From the NCBI GenBank assembly GCA_965195225.1, contig CBDAFL010000181.1, positions 1 to 24,359 on the forward strand: 24,359 nucleotides of DNA. Reading direction: 5' to 3'. The notes under the pieces are model-generated. The model was given only the letters and a program-made list of their open reading frames with translations, made no database searches and was not told where the DNA came from. Shown one piece after another: positions 7,295 through 15,923 of this stretch. Origin of the DNA: JAHIKV01 sp965195225. GTDB taxonomy: Bacteria; Planctomycetota; Planctomycetia; Pirellulales; Thermoguttaceae. Position numbers and translations under genes: made by a program. Each line of letters opens with the position of its first letter. Within the stretch, counting starts at the first letter, position 1.

Positions 7295-7832
7295 CGCCGG
7301 CAACCTGTTTCTTCGTTACGATTTTTCCTTCGATGCAATCGGCCAAACTGCGATGTGCGCGGGTTATCGCCCGATAAACGGTCTCGACCTTCATCTGCAA
7401 CCGCTCGGCGATTTCGCTGCTGCGTAGCTGTTCGGCGTAGCGAAGCGACAACAAACGCCGTTGCTTGTCCGTCAACCGATGGAAACACGCCCGAAGCATC
7501 TCCGCGATGGCCGATTCGGCCAACTCGCCTCGATTGTCGTACGGTTCCCAGTGAGATTCCAACTTATCGAGCACTTCTTCGCTCAAGGGCGGAGGCATTT
7601 TTCGCTTCCCGCGCAGGGCTTCCAGGGCCTTGAACCTTGCGGTGCGGCGGAGCCAGACCTTCAGCCGCGGCTCGTCGGCCACTTCGCGTCCCTTGTCGAG
7701 GGCCAGCAGCGCAACCTCCTGCACCACGTCTTCGCACAAGCCGAAATCGCCTGTGATCGACCAGGCGTAGGCGAGCAGTTTATTCCGCTCCGCCATCAGG
7801 ACATGAACGAGTTGTTCGGTTTCCAACGCCAC
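7287..7832 (-). CDS. ECF-type RNA polymerase sigma factor (A)
   Basis: 181 residues from a GTG at 7832, chosen because AGGGG lies seven to eight bases upstream and MALETEQLVHVLMAERNKLL aligns with ECF starts. Region 2 is seen in YAWSITGDFGLCEDVVQEVA and VWLRRTARFKALEALRGKRK (residues about 22-80). Region 4 helix-turn-helix is RLTDKQRRLLSLRYAEQLRS followed by EIAERLQMKVETVYRAITRA (about 118-165). It directs RNA polymerase to an alternative promoter class. The stop codon overlaps the FecR gene start region (stop 7287-7289, FecR ATG 7292-7294), so the two are translationally coupled and likely act as a regulator pair. Confidence 0.92.
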   Translation of the reverse strand: MALETEQLVHVLMAERNKLLAYAWSITGDFGLCEDVVQEVALLALDKGREVADEPRLKVWLRRTARFKALEALRGKRKMPPPLSEEVLDKLESHWEPYDNRGELAESAIAEMLRACFHRLTDKQRRLLSLRYAEQLRSSEIAERLQMKVETVYRAITRAHRSLADCIEGKIVTKKQVAGDE

Positions 7833-7993
7833 TGGCCACCCCTGAAGACAAGCATTCTCAAACCGGCGGCATCACACACGGCGCACGACGCCGCTCATAC
7901 ATTAGTTATGTGACAGTCCCACGACGAATCAGGACACGGAGAAAAGAGAATTTCCGCCCCTACCCCTATAATAATTGAAATCCGGACGGGGGC

Positions 7994-8019
7994 AAAAAAC
8001 CCCGTGCACTCCAACGGGG
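7994..8019 (-). terminator. Intrinsic terminator of the 1318-residue gene
   Basis: On the minus strand CCCCGT, an eight-base loop, ACGGGG, then six Ts. It lies about 40 bases past the stop at 8060 and is the clearest Rho-independent terminator in the window. The remaining 7833-8059 region holds the leader of the sigma gene and no other gene. Confidence 0.85.
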
Positions 8020-8059
8020 ATGCTTTGCCAGTCCGGTGGGAGGGCATGCGGCTTTATAG

Positions 8060-11000
8060 TCAGAACCGCATCGACTCGGGCAGCAAGTCTTTCATGCGGT
8101 CCAGGAAGCCGCTGCGTTCGGGCGGAGTCTCTTCGGCCGGAGGCTGCTTGGCGGCGGACGCCCTCTCCGACGGCATGGCGCCCGGCGGTAGGGGAACGTT
8201 CGCATTGAGAAATCGCGGCCAATAACCCTCCAGCAGCCGGAGGCAATCGCCGATTTGCCCATTCTGAAGTTTCACGTCGGCCAGCGTGATGAGCTTCGAT
8301 AGTTCAATCATTTCCGGCTTGGTAAAGGCCAGATTGAAAACTTGCACGTCGTCGATCCAGACCTCGCCGGGGCCCATCAGGTCGAATCGGACGCGGATCG
8401 AGGCAAGTCCCTCCAGCGGAAGGTCGTCTACCTGGAAGACGTATCGTCCCCATCCGGGCAGGATAGGGACGGCGGGGCGACCGGGACCGGGCGCCGAGCC
8501 GACCGGGGCATAGCGATAATAGTCTTGCCCGCGGAGTTTGCCTTCCACCGCCAACCGCAGCGGCGGTTGACTTGCCGCGTCGGACGTCCGCAGCCACACC
8601 GACACGGTCAGCCGTCCCGTGGCCGGCGCGGCGAACGGCCGGCTCACCAAACAGGCTACCGGGCCGGCGCTGGCGATCTTCACCGACTGCCGGTCGCTGT
8701 GCTGGTGCGTTTCGTCCAATTTTATTTCCACGTCGCTGCGATTTGTCGTTGCCCAATCGGGAACCGGATCGTCTCCGGCCGCGGGGCTCTCGAAATCCGC
8801 GTTGACCACCACGTCCAGCGGCGGCGGATTGCGGAGCGCCGCCGCTCGGGCCCCAAGCCGGCGGATGTTCAACGCCAGCTCGGCATCGACCGCGCCGGAC
8901 CAAACGACGTGCGGGTTGGAACATCGCGCGGCGGGGTCCGAGAGCCGCACGGCGATCAGGTCGTATGGCTCCAAGCCGACTTCCCAATACAGCCCCGAGC
9001 TTGCCTCGGGTTTCAACGGTTCGATCTTCCGCGAGTCGGTAAGCTCCTCGATGCGGCAACCGGGCGCGGCTTCGACGTGAAGGCGGGCGGTGACCGGAAA
9101 CGGGGCGTCGTTGACGGCGTACAGATATGTCCGGCCGCCGTGAGCGCACCAACGGAACGTCACCGGCTGCGATACGTCGGCCGCCCGATTGCCTCCAACC
9201 GGTTGGAAACGGACCGACGGCAGGGCACGGTAGGCGGCCGCCAGATCGCGCAGCGTGTCTTCCGCGCCCATCGGCAACACCCAACCGCCGTCGACCATCA
9301 CTTGTGCGTCGAGCGTGGCCAGACCGTGGACGAAACGGCGTCGGTTTTGCGCGCCCCCCGGCGCCGGCTGTGAGACCAGCCACGTTTGGCTCGGCTCGAA
9401 GGGATTTTTCTGGTCGAACGAGCCGATGCGGACCTTGTGCGGCTGGTGAAAAAAGATGCTGCCCGGGACGGCGAATTCCTGGAAACAACTGTCGATGTCC
9501 GGCATCTGTCCGATTTCCAGATCGACGGCGCGGCGGCCCAAGTCGCCCTGGGGTACGATCCGCTCGGGCCGCAAGAGGACGATCCGGTCCGAATCGCCGC
9601 GGAAATGGCGGGCGTCGATACCCACCTGCAACAACGCCGCGGCGATGGTCGTCTGCCGGGGCAGCGCCGGACGCAGTTCGGCTTCCAGCGCCGGCCCGCC
9701 GAGCATGTTCGTACCGACCAGATAGATGCGTCTGCCGGGGCGGATCGAGGTGAGTTCGTCGGCGGCGCGGCGGTAGAACTTCGCCAGTTCCGCCGCTCGC
9801 CATTGGAGCCATGCCCTGCGATTCGGTTCTTCGGCCAGAAACTCCGCGCGTCGGGCGAAGCGTCGCGGCCCCGCGCCGGGAACATGCATATCCGTCGCCC
9901 GCTCGAACCGGTCAATCGTCGCGTCGTCCAGCCCCCAATCCGGTCCGGGGAGTTGGGCGTAGCCGTCGGCCGAGAGCCGCACGGCCACTCCGGCAAACGA
10001 CGGGTGCCGCGCGTAACGGGCGGCCAATTCTCGCAACACCCCCAGCATCGCCGCTTGCACGCGCGGATGAAGCACGTTGTAGTAGGGCGCCAAACCGCGC
10101 CGCGACGGCCAGACGCCGCGCCATGGGGCCCCATCGGCGCCGATCCATTCGATCCCTTCGGATTCAGGTCCGCCGGCGCGGAGAATCGACTCCAACTCAG
10201 GCAGCGGCGCGGCGAACTCGACCGTGGGTATCAGTTGCAGATCCTCGCGGTCGAACAACCGCAACAGCATCTCCAGCACGTCCTTTTGGACCGGATCCTG
10301 GGCGGAGGCGAAGAACGCGCCGGTGTCGTAGCGCGGCGTGGACTGCAACAAGGCACTGGGATAGATCGCGCTGCCATCGGCCAACACAGCCAACATCAAG
10401 CCGTTGTAGCCTGCGTGGTGAAGATACTCGACCAGCCGCGTCCCGCCCTCGTGAAACGTCCACCAGTCGTCCAGGCTGCGGCCGCTCCAGGTGTCGAAAT
10501 ACTCGTTTGCCGAGAAGTTTTCGGACAACAGGGGGCGATCGAGGTACGCCGCCAGCAGCCGCTGGTTCGCGCCCGTACGCCGCGGCAGCGACCGCGGCAA
10601 CCGCTCGCCGCCGGCCAGCACGCGGATATTTCCGTACACCGCCGGCGTCCGGTCGCGCCCGTTGGCAATCAGCAGCAAGGGCGTCGTGGTGCGGGGCCAG
10701 AAGATCATTCGGTAGCGCTGCCAACGCGGCGGAGAGTCCGTGGTGGCCACTTCCTCGGCGTTGTCGAATCCCGCCCCCATTTCCAACGGCATCAACGCGC
10801 CGGCGGCGTTCGGCTCCAGAACGCTGATCCTTAGGGTCTGCGGCACGTCGCTCGGATATTCAACCTCCAAAACATGCGGTTGTCCGGGCCGGTCGATCGG
10901 CAGCCAGTAAGCCTCCCAACTAACGTCGGGCGACTCGGCGTTGGGTTTCAGCTCGGCCAATTTGCCCAGCGCGTGGCGGCGCGTTTGCAGGCAGTCGTTT

Positions 11001-12016
11001 CCCAACGGCCCTTGCCACGACCGAGGCAGACGCGACTTGGTCAACGGCAACTGCGGTAATTTGTGAAGTTTCTCGTACCACCGCGGATTGGCCGGATCGA
11101 TCTCCAGCACCTGCGTCAACTTTTCGTCGGGCCGGCCGGCCGGCGGACGCCGCGGATCAAGCACCACAAGCTGCACCCGCCGCTCGGCGATCGTGCGCCG
11201 CCAACTCAACGGCTGCCGGACCGCCTGGGACCAGTTGGGACTGGTCGCGGCGGTGATGACGATGTCGTAGACCCCCTCCTCGCCGGGCAAAGACGCCTCG
11301 AAAGCGACGACCGCCGCGTCGTCGGCTTGCACTTCCTCTTGTTGCGACCAATACTCCTTCTTGCCTCCGAGCAGTTGTGCCCGGACACGCACCCTCCCGT
11401 CCGCGGATAAGGGCAGCCCCCGCGGCTCGACGTTGAACTTGAATGGTTCGCCTGGAGCGAATACCAGGTTGTCGCGCTCGAAACGCACGCGGAGCAAGTC
11501 GCCCGGCGCACGCATCGCCAGCAAGCGGTTTCCTCGATCGTCCAACTCCTTGTTGACGAACTCGCCGGATAGCTCGGCCAACGGAATCTCGATGGCCGTC
11601 TGGCGATCGGGTTGGTCGGTGGCCGAAAATCTCAGCAGCAATTTCGCGGTCGGCGGGGCGGAGACGAGCACGTCTACCCCGTCGTAACCGCGTGGGCTGC
11701 GCTGTCGGAAGCGAAGTTTCGCTTCGCCGCCTCGCGTGGGATCTTCGAGCCACATCGAGCCTGGCTCATCGGCCTCGATACCCAATGGTCGCGGCTCCGA
11801 AAGCGTCCCCTCGCTGACCGAGATGGTTCCGTGCCAGAGCCGATTTTCGCCGCCGCCCCAGGCGATCCGTACGCGAACGTCGCTGGCCGCGGCCACGTGT
11901 GCCGCCAGCGCCAACAACAAAGCTAATCCGGCGCAAGAAAAACGCCTCGCGGCGACCGTCCAAGCGGTCGGCATACGGTCTGCTTGCGATGTCCTCGGAC
12001 CTCCCTGTCCGATCAT
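8060..12016 (-). CDS. Large exported glycoside-hydrolase-like protein with C-terminal sugar-binding-type domain
   Basis: 1318 residues from the ATG at 12016, supported by AGGA six bases upstream. A second Met at residue 15 starts a cleaner signal peptide (MPTAWTVAARRFSCAGLALL, RR pair before the hydrophobic core), so either start is possible. About 40-480: beta-rich region. About 490-770: TIM-barrel-like segment (YNGLMLAVLADGSAIYPSAL, LLRLFDREDLQLIPTVEF, LHPRVQAAMLGVLRELAARY, HPSFAGVAVRLS) that resembles family-10-like glycosyl hydrolases of planctomycetes. About 1070-1230: galactose-binding-like fold (VVVNADFESPAAG ... VWIDDVQVFN). The tail (1235-1318) is Pro/Glu-rich. Catalytic residues cannot be assigned with confidence. 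It stands alone with its own terminator. Confidence 0.75.
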   Translation of the reverse strand: MIGQGGPRTSQADRMPTAWTVAARRFSCAGLALLLALAAHVAAASDVRVRIAWGGGENRLWHGTISVSEGTLSEPRPLGIEADEPGSMWLEDPTRGGEAKLRFRQRSPRGYDGVDVLVSAPPTAKLLLRFSATDQPDRQTAIEIPLAELSGEFVNKELDDRGNRLLAMRAPGDLLRVRFERDNLVFAPGEPFKFNVEPRGLPLSADGRVRVRAQLLGGKKEYWSQQEEVQADDAAVVAFEASLPGEEGVYDIVITAATSPNWSQAVRQPLSWRRTIAERRVQLVVLDPRRPPAGRPDEKLTQVLEIDPANPRWYEKLHKLPQLPLTKSRLPRSWQGPLGNDCLQTRRHALGKLAELKPNAESPDVSWEAYWLPIDRPGQPHVLEVEYPSDVPQTLRISVLEPNAAGALMPLEMGAGFDNAEEVATTDSPPRWQRYRMIFWPRTTTPLLLIANGRDRTPAVYGNIRVLAGGERLPRSLPRRTGANQRLLAAYLDRPLLSENFSANEYFDTWSGRSLDDWWTFHEGGTRLVEYLHHAGYNGLMLAVLADGSAIYPSALLQSTPRYDTGAFFASAQDPVQKDVLEMLLRLFDREDLQLIPTVEFAAPLPELESILRAGGPESEGIEWIGADGAPWRGVWPSRRGLAPYYNVLHPRVQAAMLGVLRELAARYARHPSFAGVAVRLSADGYAQLPGPDWGLDDATIDRFERATDMHVPGAGPRRFARRAEFLAEEPNRRAWLQWRAAELAKFYRRAADELTSIRPGRRIYLVGTNMLGGPALEAELRPALPRQTTIAAALLQVGIDARHFRGDSDRIVLLRPERIVPQGDLGRRAVDLEIGQMPDIDSCFQEFAVPGSIFFHQPHKVRIGSFDQKNPFEPSQTWLVSQPAPGGAQNRRRFVHGLATLDAQVMVDGGWVLPMGAEDTLRDLAAAYRALPSVRFQPVGGNRAADVSQPVTFRWCAHGGRTYLYAVNDAPFPVTARLHVEAAPGCRIEELTDSRKIEPLKPEASSGLYWEVGLEPYDLIAVRLSDPAARCSNPHVVWSGAVDAELALNIRRLGARAAALRNPPPLDVVVNADFESPAAGDDPVPDWATTNRSDVEIKLDETHQHSDRQSVKIASAGPVACLVSRPFAAPATGRLTVSVWLRTSDAASQPPLRLAVEGKLRGQDYYRYAPVGSAPGPGRPAVPILPGWGRYVFQVDDLPLEGLASIRVRFDLMGPGEVWIDDVQVFNLAFTKPEMIELSKLITLADVKLQNGQIGDCLRLLEGYWPRFLNANVPLPPGAMPSERASAAKQPPAEETPPERSGFLDRMKDLLPESMRF

Positions 12017-12385
12017 CGTTAATCCTGCAAAGGCGAGACGATTAGAACAATTGAGGGCGGATTATAGTGAGAACCCTTCCACCCCACTATGCCGATTGGG
12101 CGGATTTAATATGTCACAACCACTCTGCTTACAACAGACTGGCGAAAACAGGCGGGATAGGAAACTTAAGTTGCCGGCCAATCGGGAACGAATGTTTGGT
12201 TCTTTGCGTCAATGTTGTGTGTGACAACAAAGTTCGGGAGCTGTAATGCAAAAATGGTTAAGAAGCACAACAAGGACGAATTACCGGAAAAACAATATAC
12301 AACCACTGCATTAAGCTTTTTTTGGGGGGGTGTCTTGTCTCCTTCCCGCCGGCTTATGTGTCTCATTCAACCAAGGGAGAAAACG
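12017..12385. other. Divergent intergenic region
   Basis: About 370 bases between divergent genes, clearly AT-richer than its flanks. It must hold promoters for the minus-strand gene at 12016 and the plus-strand gene at 12386. A T7G7 homopolymer run lies at about 12319-12332. An open frame continues upstream from 12386 to 12212 but lacks signal-peptide logic, so I treat it as non-coding. I see no repeat of the families found elsewhere. Confidence 0.5.
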
Positions 12386-13141
12386 ATGAATGTAAGAATG
12401 TTGGCTCTAGTTCTGACGATCGCGGTCGTACGTCCCGCCTTGGCGCAGCAAACCACGATGTATGACAACCGTCCGAAGATCACGGTAAGCGGAGAGGCAG
12501 TCGTCAAGGTGAAACCGGACAAGATTGTTGTCACGTTTGGAATAGAAACGTGGGACAAGGATATCATGGCCGCAAAGCAAAAAAACAACGACATCTTGAA
12601 GAAGGCTGTAACAGCGATCGAGGAGTTGGGAATTCCCAAAAAGGAAATCCAGACCGATCACCTCGCTGTTGAGCCTAGGTATAAAGACAACTACCGTAAA
12701 GAAGCTTTTATCGGCTACTTTGTGCGGAATACGTTTGTCGTAACCTTGAGTGAGCCGAAAAAAGTGGAAGAACTGGTCACGAAAGTTTTACAGTCCGGCG
12801 TGAACCATATACATGGAATTGATTTCCAGACAACCGAGTTCAAGAAGTATCGCGAGCAGGCTCGGCAGCTTGCACTCAAGGCCGCAAAAGAAAAGGCGGA
12901 AAAGATGGCTGGCGCGCTCGAACAATCGATAGGTGCGCCCATTCTAATCAACGAAAACTACGGCCGCTCGCCCTGGTGGTACGGTTCGAGTTGGTGTTGG
13001 GGGAGCGGCCGCAATCGAGGCATGACGCAGAATGTGATGCAGAATATCCAGAGTGGATCCGGTGAAGTGTCCGACACCATTGCGCTCGGGAAAATCTCAA
13101 TACGGGCAAACGTCAATGTGACGTTTGAATTGAACAACTGA
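12386..13141 (+). CDS. SIMPL (DUF541) domain periplasmic protein
   Basis: 251 residues from the ATG at 12386, which has AGGGAG six bases upstream; the frame extends further but the signal peptide starts here (MNVRMLALVLTIAVVRPALA). The mature protein shows the SIMPL pattern: ITVSGEAVVKVKPDKIVVTF near the N-terminus, then the helix KNNDILKKAVTAIEELGIPK, the QTDHLAVEPRY strand and the RQLALKAAKEKAEKMAGALE helix near 160-180, ending ISIRANVNVTFEL. Members (Brucella BP26, E. coli YggE) are periplasmic and have been linked with oxidative stress, but their chemistry is unsettled. Base composition is lower in GC than the neighbours, and it is transcribed apart from them, so recent acquisition is possible. 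Confidence 0.92.
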   Translation: MNVRMLALVLTIAVVRPALAQQTTMYDNRPKITVSGEAVVKVKPDKIVVTFGIETWDKDIMAAKQKNNDILKKAVTAIEELGIPKKEIQTDHLAVEPRYKDNYRKEAFIGYFVRNTFVVTLSEPKKVEELVTKVLQSGVNHIHGIDFQTTEFKKYREQARQLALKAAKEKAEKMAGALEQSIGAPILINENYGRSPWWYGSSWCWGSGRNRGMTQNVMQNIQSGSGEVSDTIALGKISIRANVNVTFELNN

Positions 13142-13168
13142 CGTTGGAATAATTGCGGCATCGCACCC

Positions 13169-13195
13169 CCCCGCGACCGCAGTCGCGGGGTGTTT
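13169..13195 (+). terminator. Hairpin after SIMPL gene
   Basis: CCCCGCGAC-CGCA-GTCGCGGGG is a perfect 9-bp stem followed by TGTTT. It lies 27 bases past the SIMPL stop and separates it from the convergent DUF4432 gene. The T-tract is weak, so termination strength is uncertain. Confidence 0.55.
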
Positions 13196-13227
13196 CACCG
13201 ACCCAAAATTACTCTTCCGAGAGTCAA

Positions 13228-14400
13228 TCAACTGTCAACTGCCGACCACTCGGGATCGGGGGTGGGGCATATCTCTGGCGTGATGGACCCTTGGATCGAC
13301 GCGACCGCACGTTCCGCGACTGCCACGGCGTCGGGGTCCGGGTGGGCCTCGACGGTCACCTCGAAACGGCGCGACTCGCCCGGCGCCAAGGTGGCCACCC
13401 GCCCCTTTTCCTTCTCGAACGACCGGCGGTTGGGATAATTGATAGCCGGCTCCAGACCGGTGACGTATCCGTCGGCTGCCGCCTGCTGGTTTTTCCAAAG
13501 CGTGAAGCAAGGCAACTGTTGCTTGTTGAACTTAACGCTGACGCCCCGATTGCCGTCTGCCGAACGGAGCAGCGCCCGGGTTTGTCCCGAGGCATCGGCT
13601 GCTAGATCGCAGAAGAAACACGCCTCGGGTTTGCCCGGCGTTTCGGGGTCGTAGATGTTCCAGTGGTCGATGTCCGCCGCCGCCACGGCGTCGCTCGGGG
13701 CGACCTTCTTAAACGGCAGAACGAGACTTGCGCCGGGAGCAAGCAGCGGCATGCCGAAATTGACGTGATAGATCAATTCCAGTTCGCCCGGCTCGGCCGA
13801 AAGGTTCGTAATCTCGTCCGTAACGGTCAGCCAAGGTTGGCCGACTTTCGTGCTGATAGTCGAGACCATTCGCAGCTTGTTGCCGTACAGCCGGGCTTCT
13901 TCGACCACGCCGCGAATGACAATTTCGCCCGAGTCGCCGTCGATCGTCACTTCAACCTGGTTCGCCGGTGTATTGGCGATTTTTCCGTGCAACGGCCATT
14001 GCAACGTACCGTCGGGACGAAACTCCGGCGCGCCGTTGCTCTCCAGACCGCAGCGGACCAGCATCTCGTCGAAGCCGCTGAGCCAGCCGATGCCGCTCGG
14101 CTCCCATAGTGGCACGAACGCCGGATTGACCGGCCCATCGACCGGCGATGACCAACCTAGATGCACGTCTCCACAGACTGCTCCCCAGATACCCATTCCC
14201 CGGGTCGGAACGACGGCGAACCAGAGCTGTCCATTGTCCACTTCGACAAGGTCGACTCCGTCGCGCAATCCGCCGCGTAGCGTCCGCTTTGTAACGCTGT
14301 AACCTTTGGCCGTCCCGCCCACGTCCTCCGGTCCGATGGAAATCTGATCGAGATATACATCCGCGGCAACGTCGGTAAGGGTCCAGGTTTTTCGGGGCAT
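13228..14400 (-). CDS. DUF4432 family protein, mutarotase-like
   Basis: 390 residues starting MPRKTWTLTDVAADVYLDQI. The motif ELWF-type LVEVDNGQLWFAVVPTRGMG, GWLSGFDEMLVRCGLESNGA, LHGKIANTPA and the later LIYHVNFGMPLL are those of DUF4432, a galactose-mutarotase-like beta-sandwich family related to aldose 1-epimerases. The conserved His in LHGKIAN and in YHVNFG and the Arg in PTRGMG are candidate sugar-pocket residues by comparison with mutarotases. No signal peptide, so cytoplasmic. It is divergent from the sugar-isomerase run starting at 14604 and shares its upstream region, which suggests a role in the same sugar pathway. The exact substrate is unknown. Confidence 0.88.
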   Translation of the reverse strand: MPRKTWTLTDVAADVYLDQISIGPEDVGGTAKGYSVTKRTLRGGLRDGVDLVEVDNGQLWFAVVPTRGMGIWGAVCGDVHLGWSSPVDGPVNPAFVPLWEPSGIGWLSGFDEMLVRCGLESNGAPEFRPDGTLQWPLHGKIANTPANQVEVTIDGDSGEIVIRGVVEEARLYGNKLRMVSTISTKVGQPWLTVTDEITNLSAEPGELELIYHVNFGMPLLAPGASLVLPFKKVAPSDAVAAADIDHWNIYDPETPGKPEACFFCDLAADASGQTRALLRSADGNRGVSVKFNKQQLPCFTLWKNQQAAADGYVTGLEPAINYPNRRSFEKEKGRVATLAPGESRRFEVTVEAHPDPDAVAVAERAVASIQGSITPEICPTPDPEWSAVDS

Positions 14401-14603
14401 GGTCTTGGTCTCCAGGGAGTGATGAGAATAGAACCAGTATAGGCGATTTCTAGCCGATTAGAAGCGGGGCGGGTCACTTGTCATCAGTGCCGGTAAGGTG
14501 TACAAAGACCGGCAATATTGAGTACCCGGCTATTGTGACATTTACTTCCTGATCCTCAATAGCCAGCGTCAGTAATCTTTCCTAGTTCGGAGAATCAACA
14601 GCC
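14401..14603. promoter_or_regulatory. Shared divergent promoter region
   Basis: About 200 bases between the divergent DUF4432 and cupin-isomerase genes. GGAG lies about ten bases before the plus-strand ATG. Partial inverted matches (CCGGCAATATTGAG with CTCAATAGCCAG; CCGGTAAGG) might serve an operator, but I could not define a convincing site. Confidence 0.35.
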
Positions 14604-15854
14604 ATGTGTGCATCGAAAATCGTCAATCGGGACAACGTCGGAGCCGTTTTGGGCCGTGCATTGGACGCCGGGGAAGGGCTGCTGCGGCTGACGCCCACCT
14701 GGGTGCCGCGCAACTTCCTGCACCCCGGCAAGCGGATCAAACTGGCCCCGACCGACTGGTACGCCCTGGGCACACACCGCGGCGGCATCGACGAGCGATG
14801 GTTCGCCAGCACTACCGAGGCCGCCAACGACGGCCGCGCGCCGGACGAAGGACTAAGCTACTGCGTCTTCGAGGGCGAACGGTTCCTGTTGAAGGACGCC
14901 GTCGAAGAGGCCGGCCAGCGGATCGTCGGCCCGCCAATCTGGGAGGAATACAAACGCTGGCCGGTCTACTCGAAGTTTTTCGACAACATGGGACCGATCC
15001 CACACCACATGCACCAACGAGCCGAGCACGCCGCCCTGACCGGCCAGCAGGGCAAGCCCGAGTGCTACTACTTCCCCCCGCAACTGAACGCCGCCGAAAA
15101 CCACTTCGACTACACCTTCATGGGCTTGGAGCCAGGCACCTCCACCGAAGACGTCCGCCGCTGTCTGGAGAACTGGAGCAAGGGGGACAACGGCATACTC
15201 GACCTGTCGAAGGCATATCGGCTGAAGGCGGGCACCGGCTGGATGATACCCGCCGGAGTGCTCCACGCACCAGGCTCGATGTGTACTTACGAACCGCAAT
15301 GGGGATCCGACGTGTTCGGCATGTACCAGTCGCTGGTCGAGGGGCGCGAGGTGCCGTGGGACTTGCTCGTAAAAGACGTGCCCAAGGACAAGCACCAAGA
15401 CCTGGACTTCATCGTTGAGCAACTCGATTGGGACAAGAACGTAGATCCGCTTTTCAAGGAACACAACTACGTCGAACCGATCGTCGATGAAGAATGTTCC
15501 GGCCCGGGCTACACCGACCGCTGGATCGACTACGGCCGGTTCGACGGCGAGCAGTTGGTCTCGGCCAAGGAGCTGACCGTTATGCCGGGCGCGAAGTGCG
15601 TCTTGAAAGACCCCGGCGCCAGCGGCTGGATCACGGTTCAAGGCTGCGGCCGGCTGGGCAAACTCCTGATTCAGGCGCCGGTGATGATCCGTTTCGGCGA
15701 GGAGCCGTGGGACGAAGTGTTTATTTCTCACGACGCGGCGTTGGCCGGGGTGGAGATCGAGAACACCGGCGGCGAGCCTTTGGTCGGGCTGCGCTACTTC
15801 GGCCCCGCGACGCACAAAAACATGCCCGAGATCGGGGAGCATCGGAAGAAGTAG
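14604..15854 (+). CDS. Phosphomannose-isomerase-like cupin protein
   Basis: 416 residues. Type I phosphomannose isomerases bind zinc with a Gln/His pair, a Glu and a distant His. The matching positions here are PIPHHMHQ (H135, H137), GKPECYYF (E153) and AGVLHAPG (H221), so a metal-binding cupin isomerase is likely. The protein is longer than a minimal cupin, with a second beta region at about 300-400 (SAKELTVMPGAKCVLKDPGA, LVGLRYFGPATH). It would interconvert phosphorylated or free ketose and aldose forms in the cytoplasm; substrate is not known and mannose-6-phosphate is not assumed. It opens the plus-strand sugar run. Start ATG at 14604 fits the ribosome site; MCASKIVNRDN is a normal soluble N-terminus. 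Confidence 0.8.
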   Translation: MCASKIVNRDNVGAVLGRALDAGEGLLRLTPTWVPRNFLHPGKRIKLAPTDWYALGTHRGGIDERWFASTTEAANDGRAPDEGLSYCVFEGERFLLKDAVEEAGQRIVGPPIWEEYKRWPVYSKFFDNMGPIPHHMHQRAEHAALTGQQGKPECYYFPPQLNAAENHFDYTFMGLEPGTSTEDVRRCLENWSKGDNGILDLSKAYRLKAGTGWMIPAGVLHAPGSMCTYEPQWGSDVFGMYQSLVEGREVPWDLLVKDVPKDKHQDLDFIVEQLDWDKNVDPLFKEHNYVEPIVDEECSGPGYTDRWIDYGRFDGEQLVSAKELTVMPGAKCVLKDPGASGWITVQGCGRLGKLLIQAPVMIRFGEEPWDEVFISHDAALAGVEIENTGGEPLVGLRYFGPATHKNMPEIGEHRKK

Positions 15855-15880
15855 TAGGAGTGTTGCTGTTTTTTTAATTT

Positions 15881-15906
15881 CCCCTCTCCCGCAGGCGGGA
15901 GAGGGG
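15881..15906. repeat. CCCCTCTCCC palindrome, copy 2
   Basis: CCCCTCTCCCGC-AG-GCGGGAGAGGGG, a perfect 12-bp stem with a two-base loop, in the gap between the cupin gene and the YhcG-type gene. The T-run lies 5' of it on the plus strand, so it is not a normal terminator. Same arm as 4267-4289. Confidence 0.85.
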
Positions 15907-15923
15907 CGGAAGACGATTAGACA

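Noticed and set aside
9386..10834. 482-codon plus-strand frame
   Set aside because: Antisense to the well-supported 1318-residue gene in GC-rich DNA; its translation is Arg/Gln-rich with no domain.
12212..12385. Upstream extension of the SIMPL frame
   Set aside because: The signal peptide and a good ribosome site place the start at 12386; the extension is charged and would bury the signal.
15876..15906. Terminator after the cupin gene
   Set aside because: The T-run precedes the hairpin on the plus strand and As follow it on the minus strand; the arm matches the dispersed 4267-4289 palindrome, so it is a repeat.
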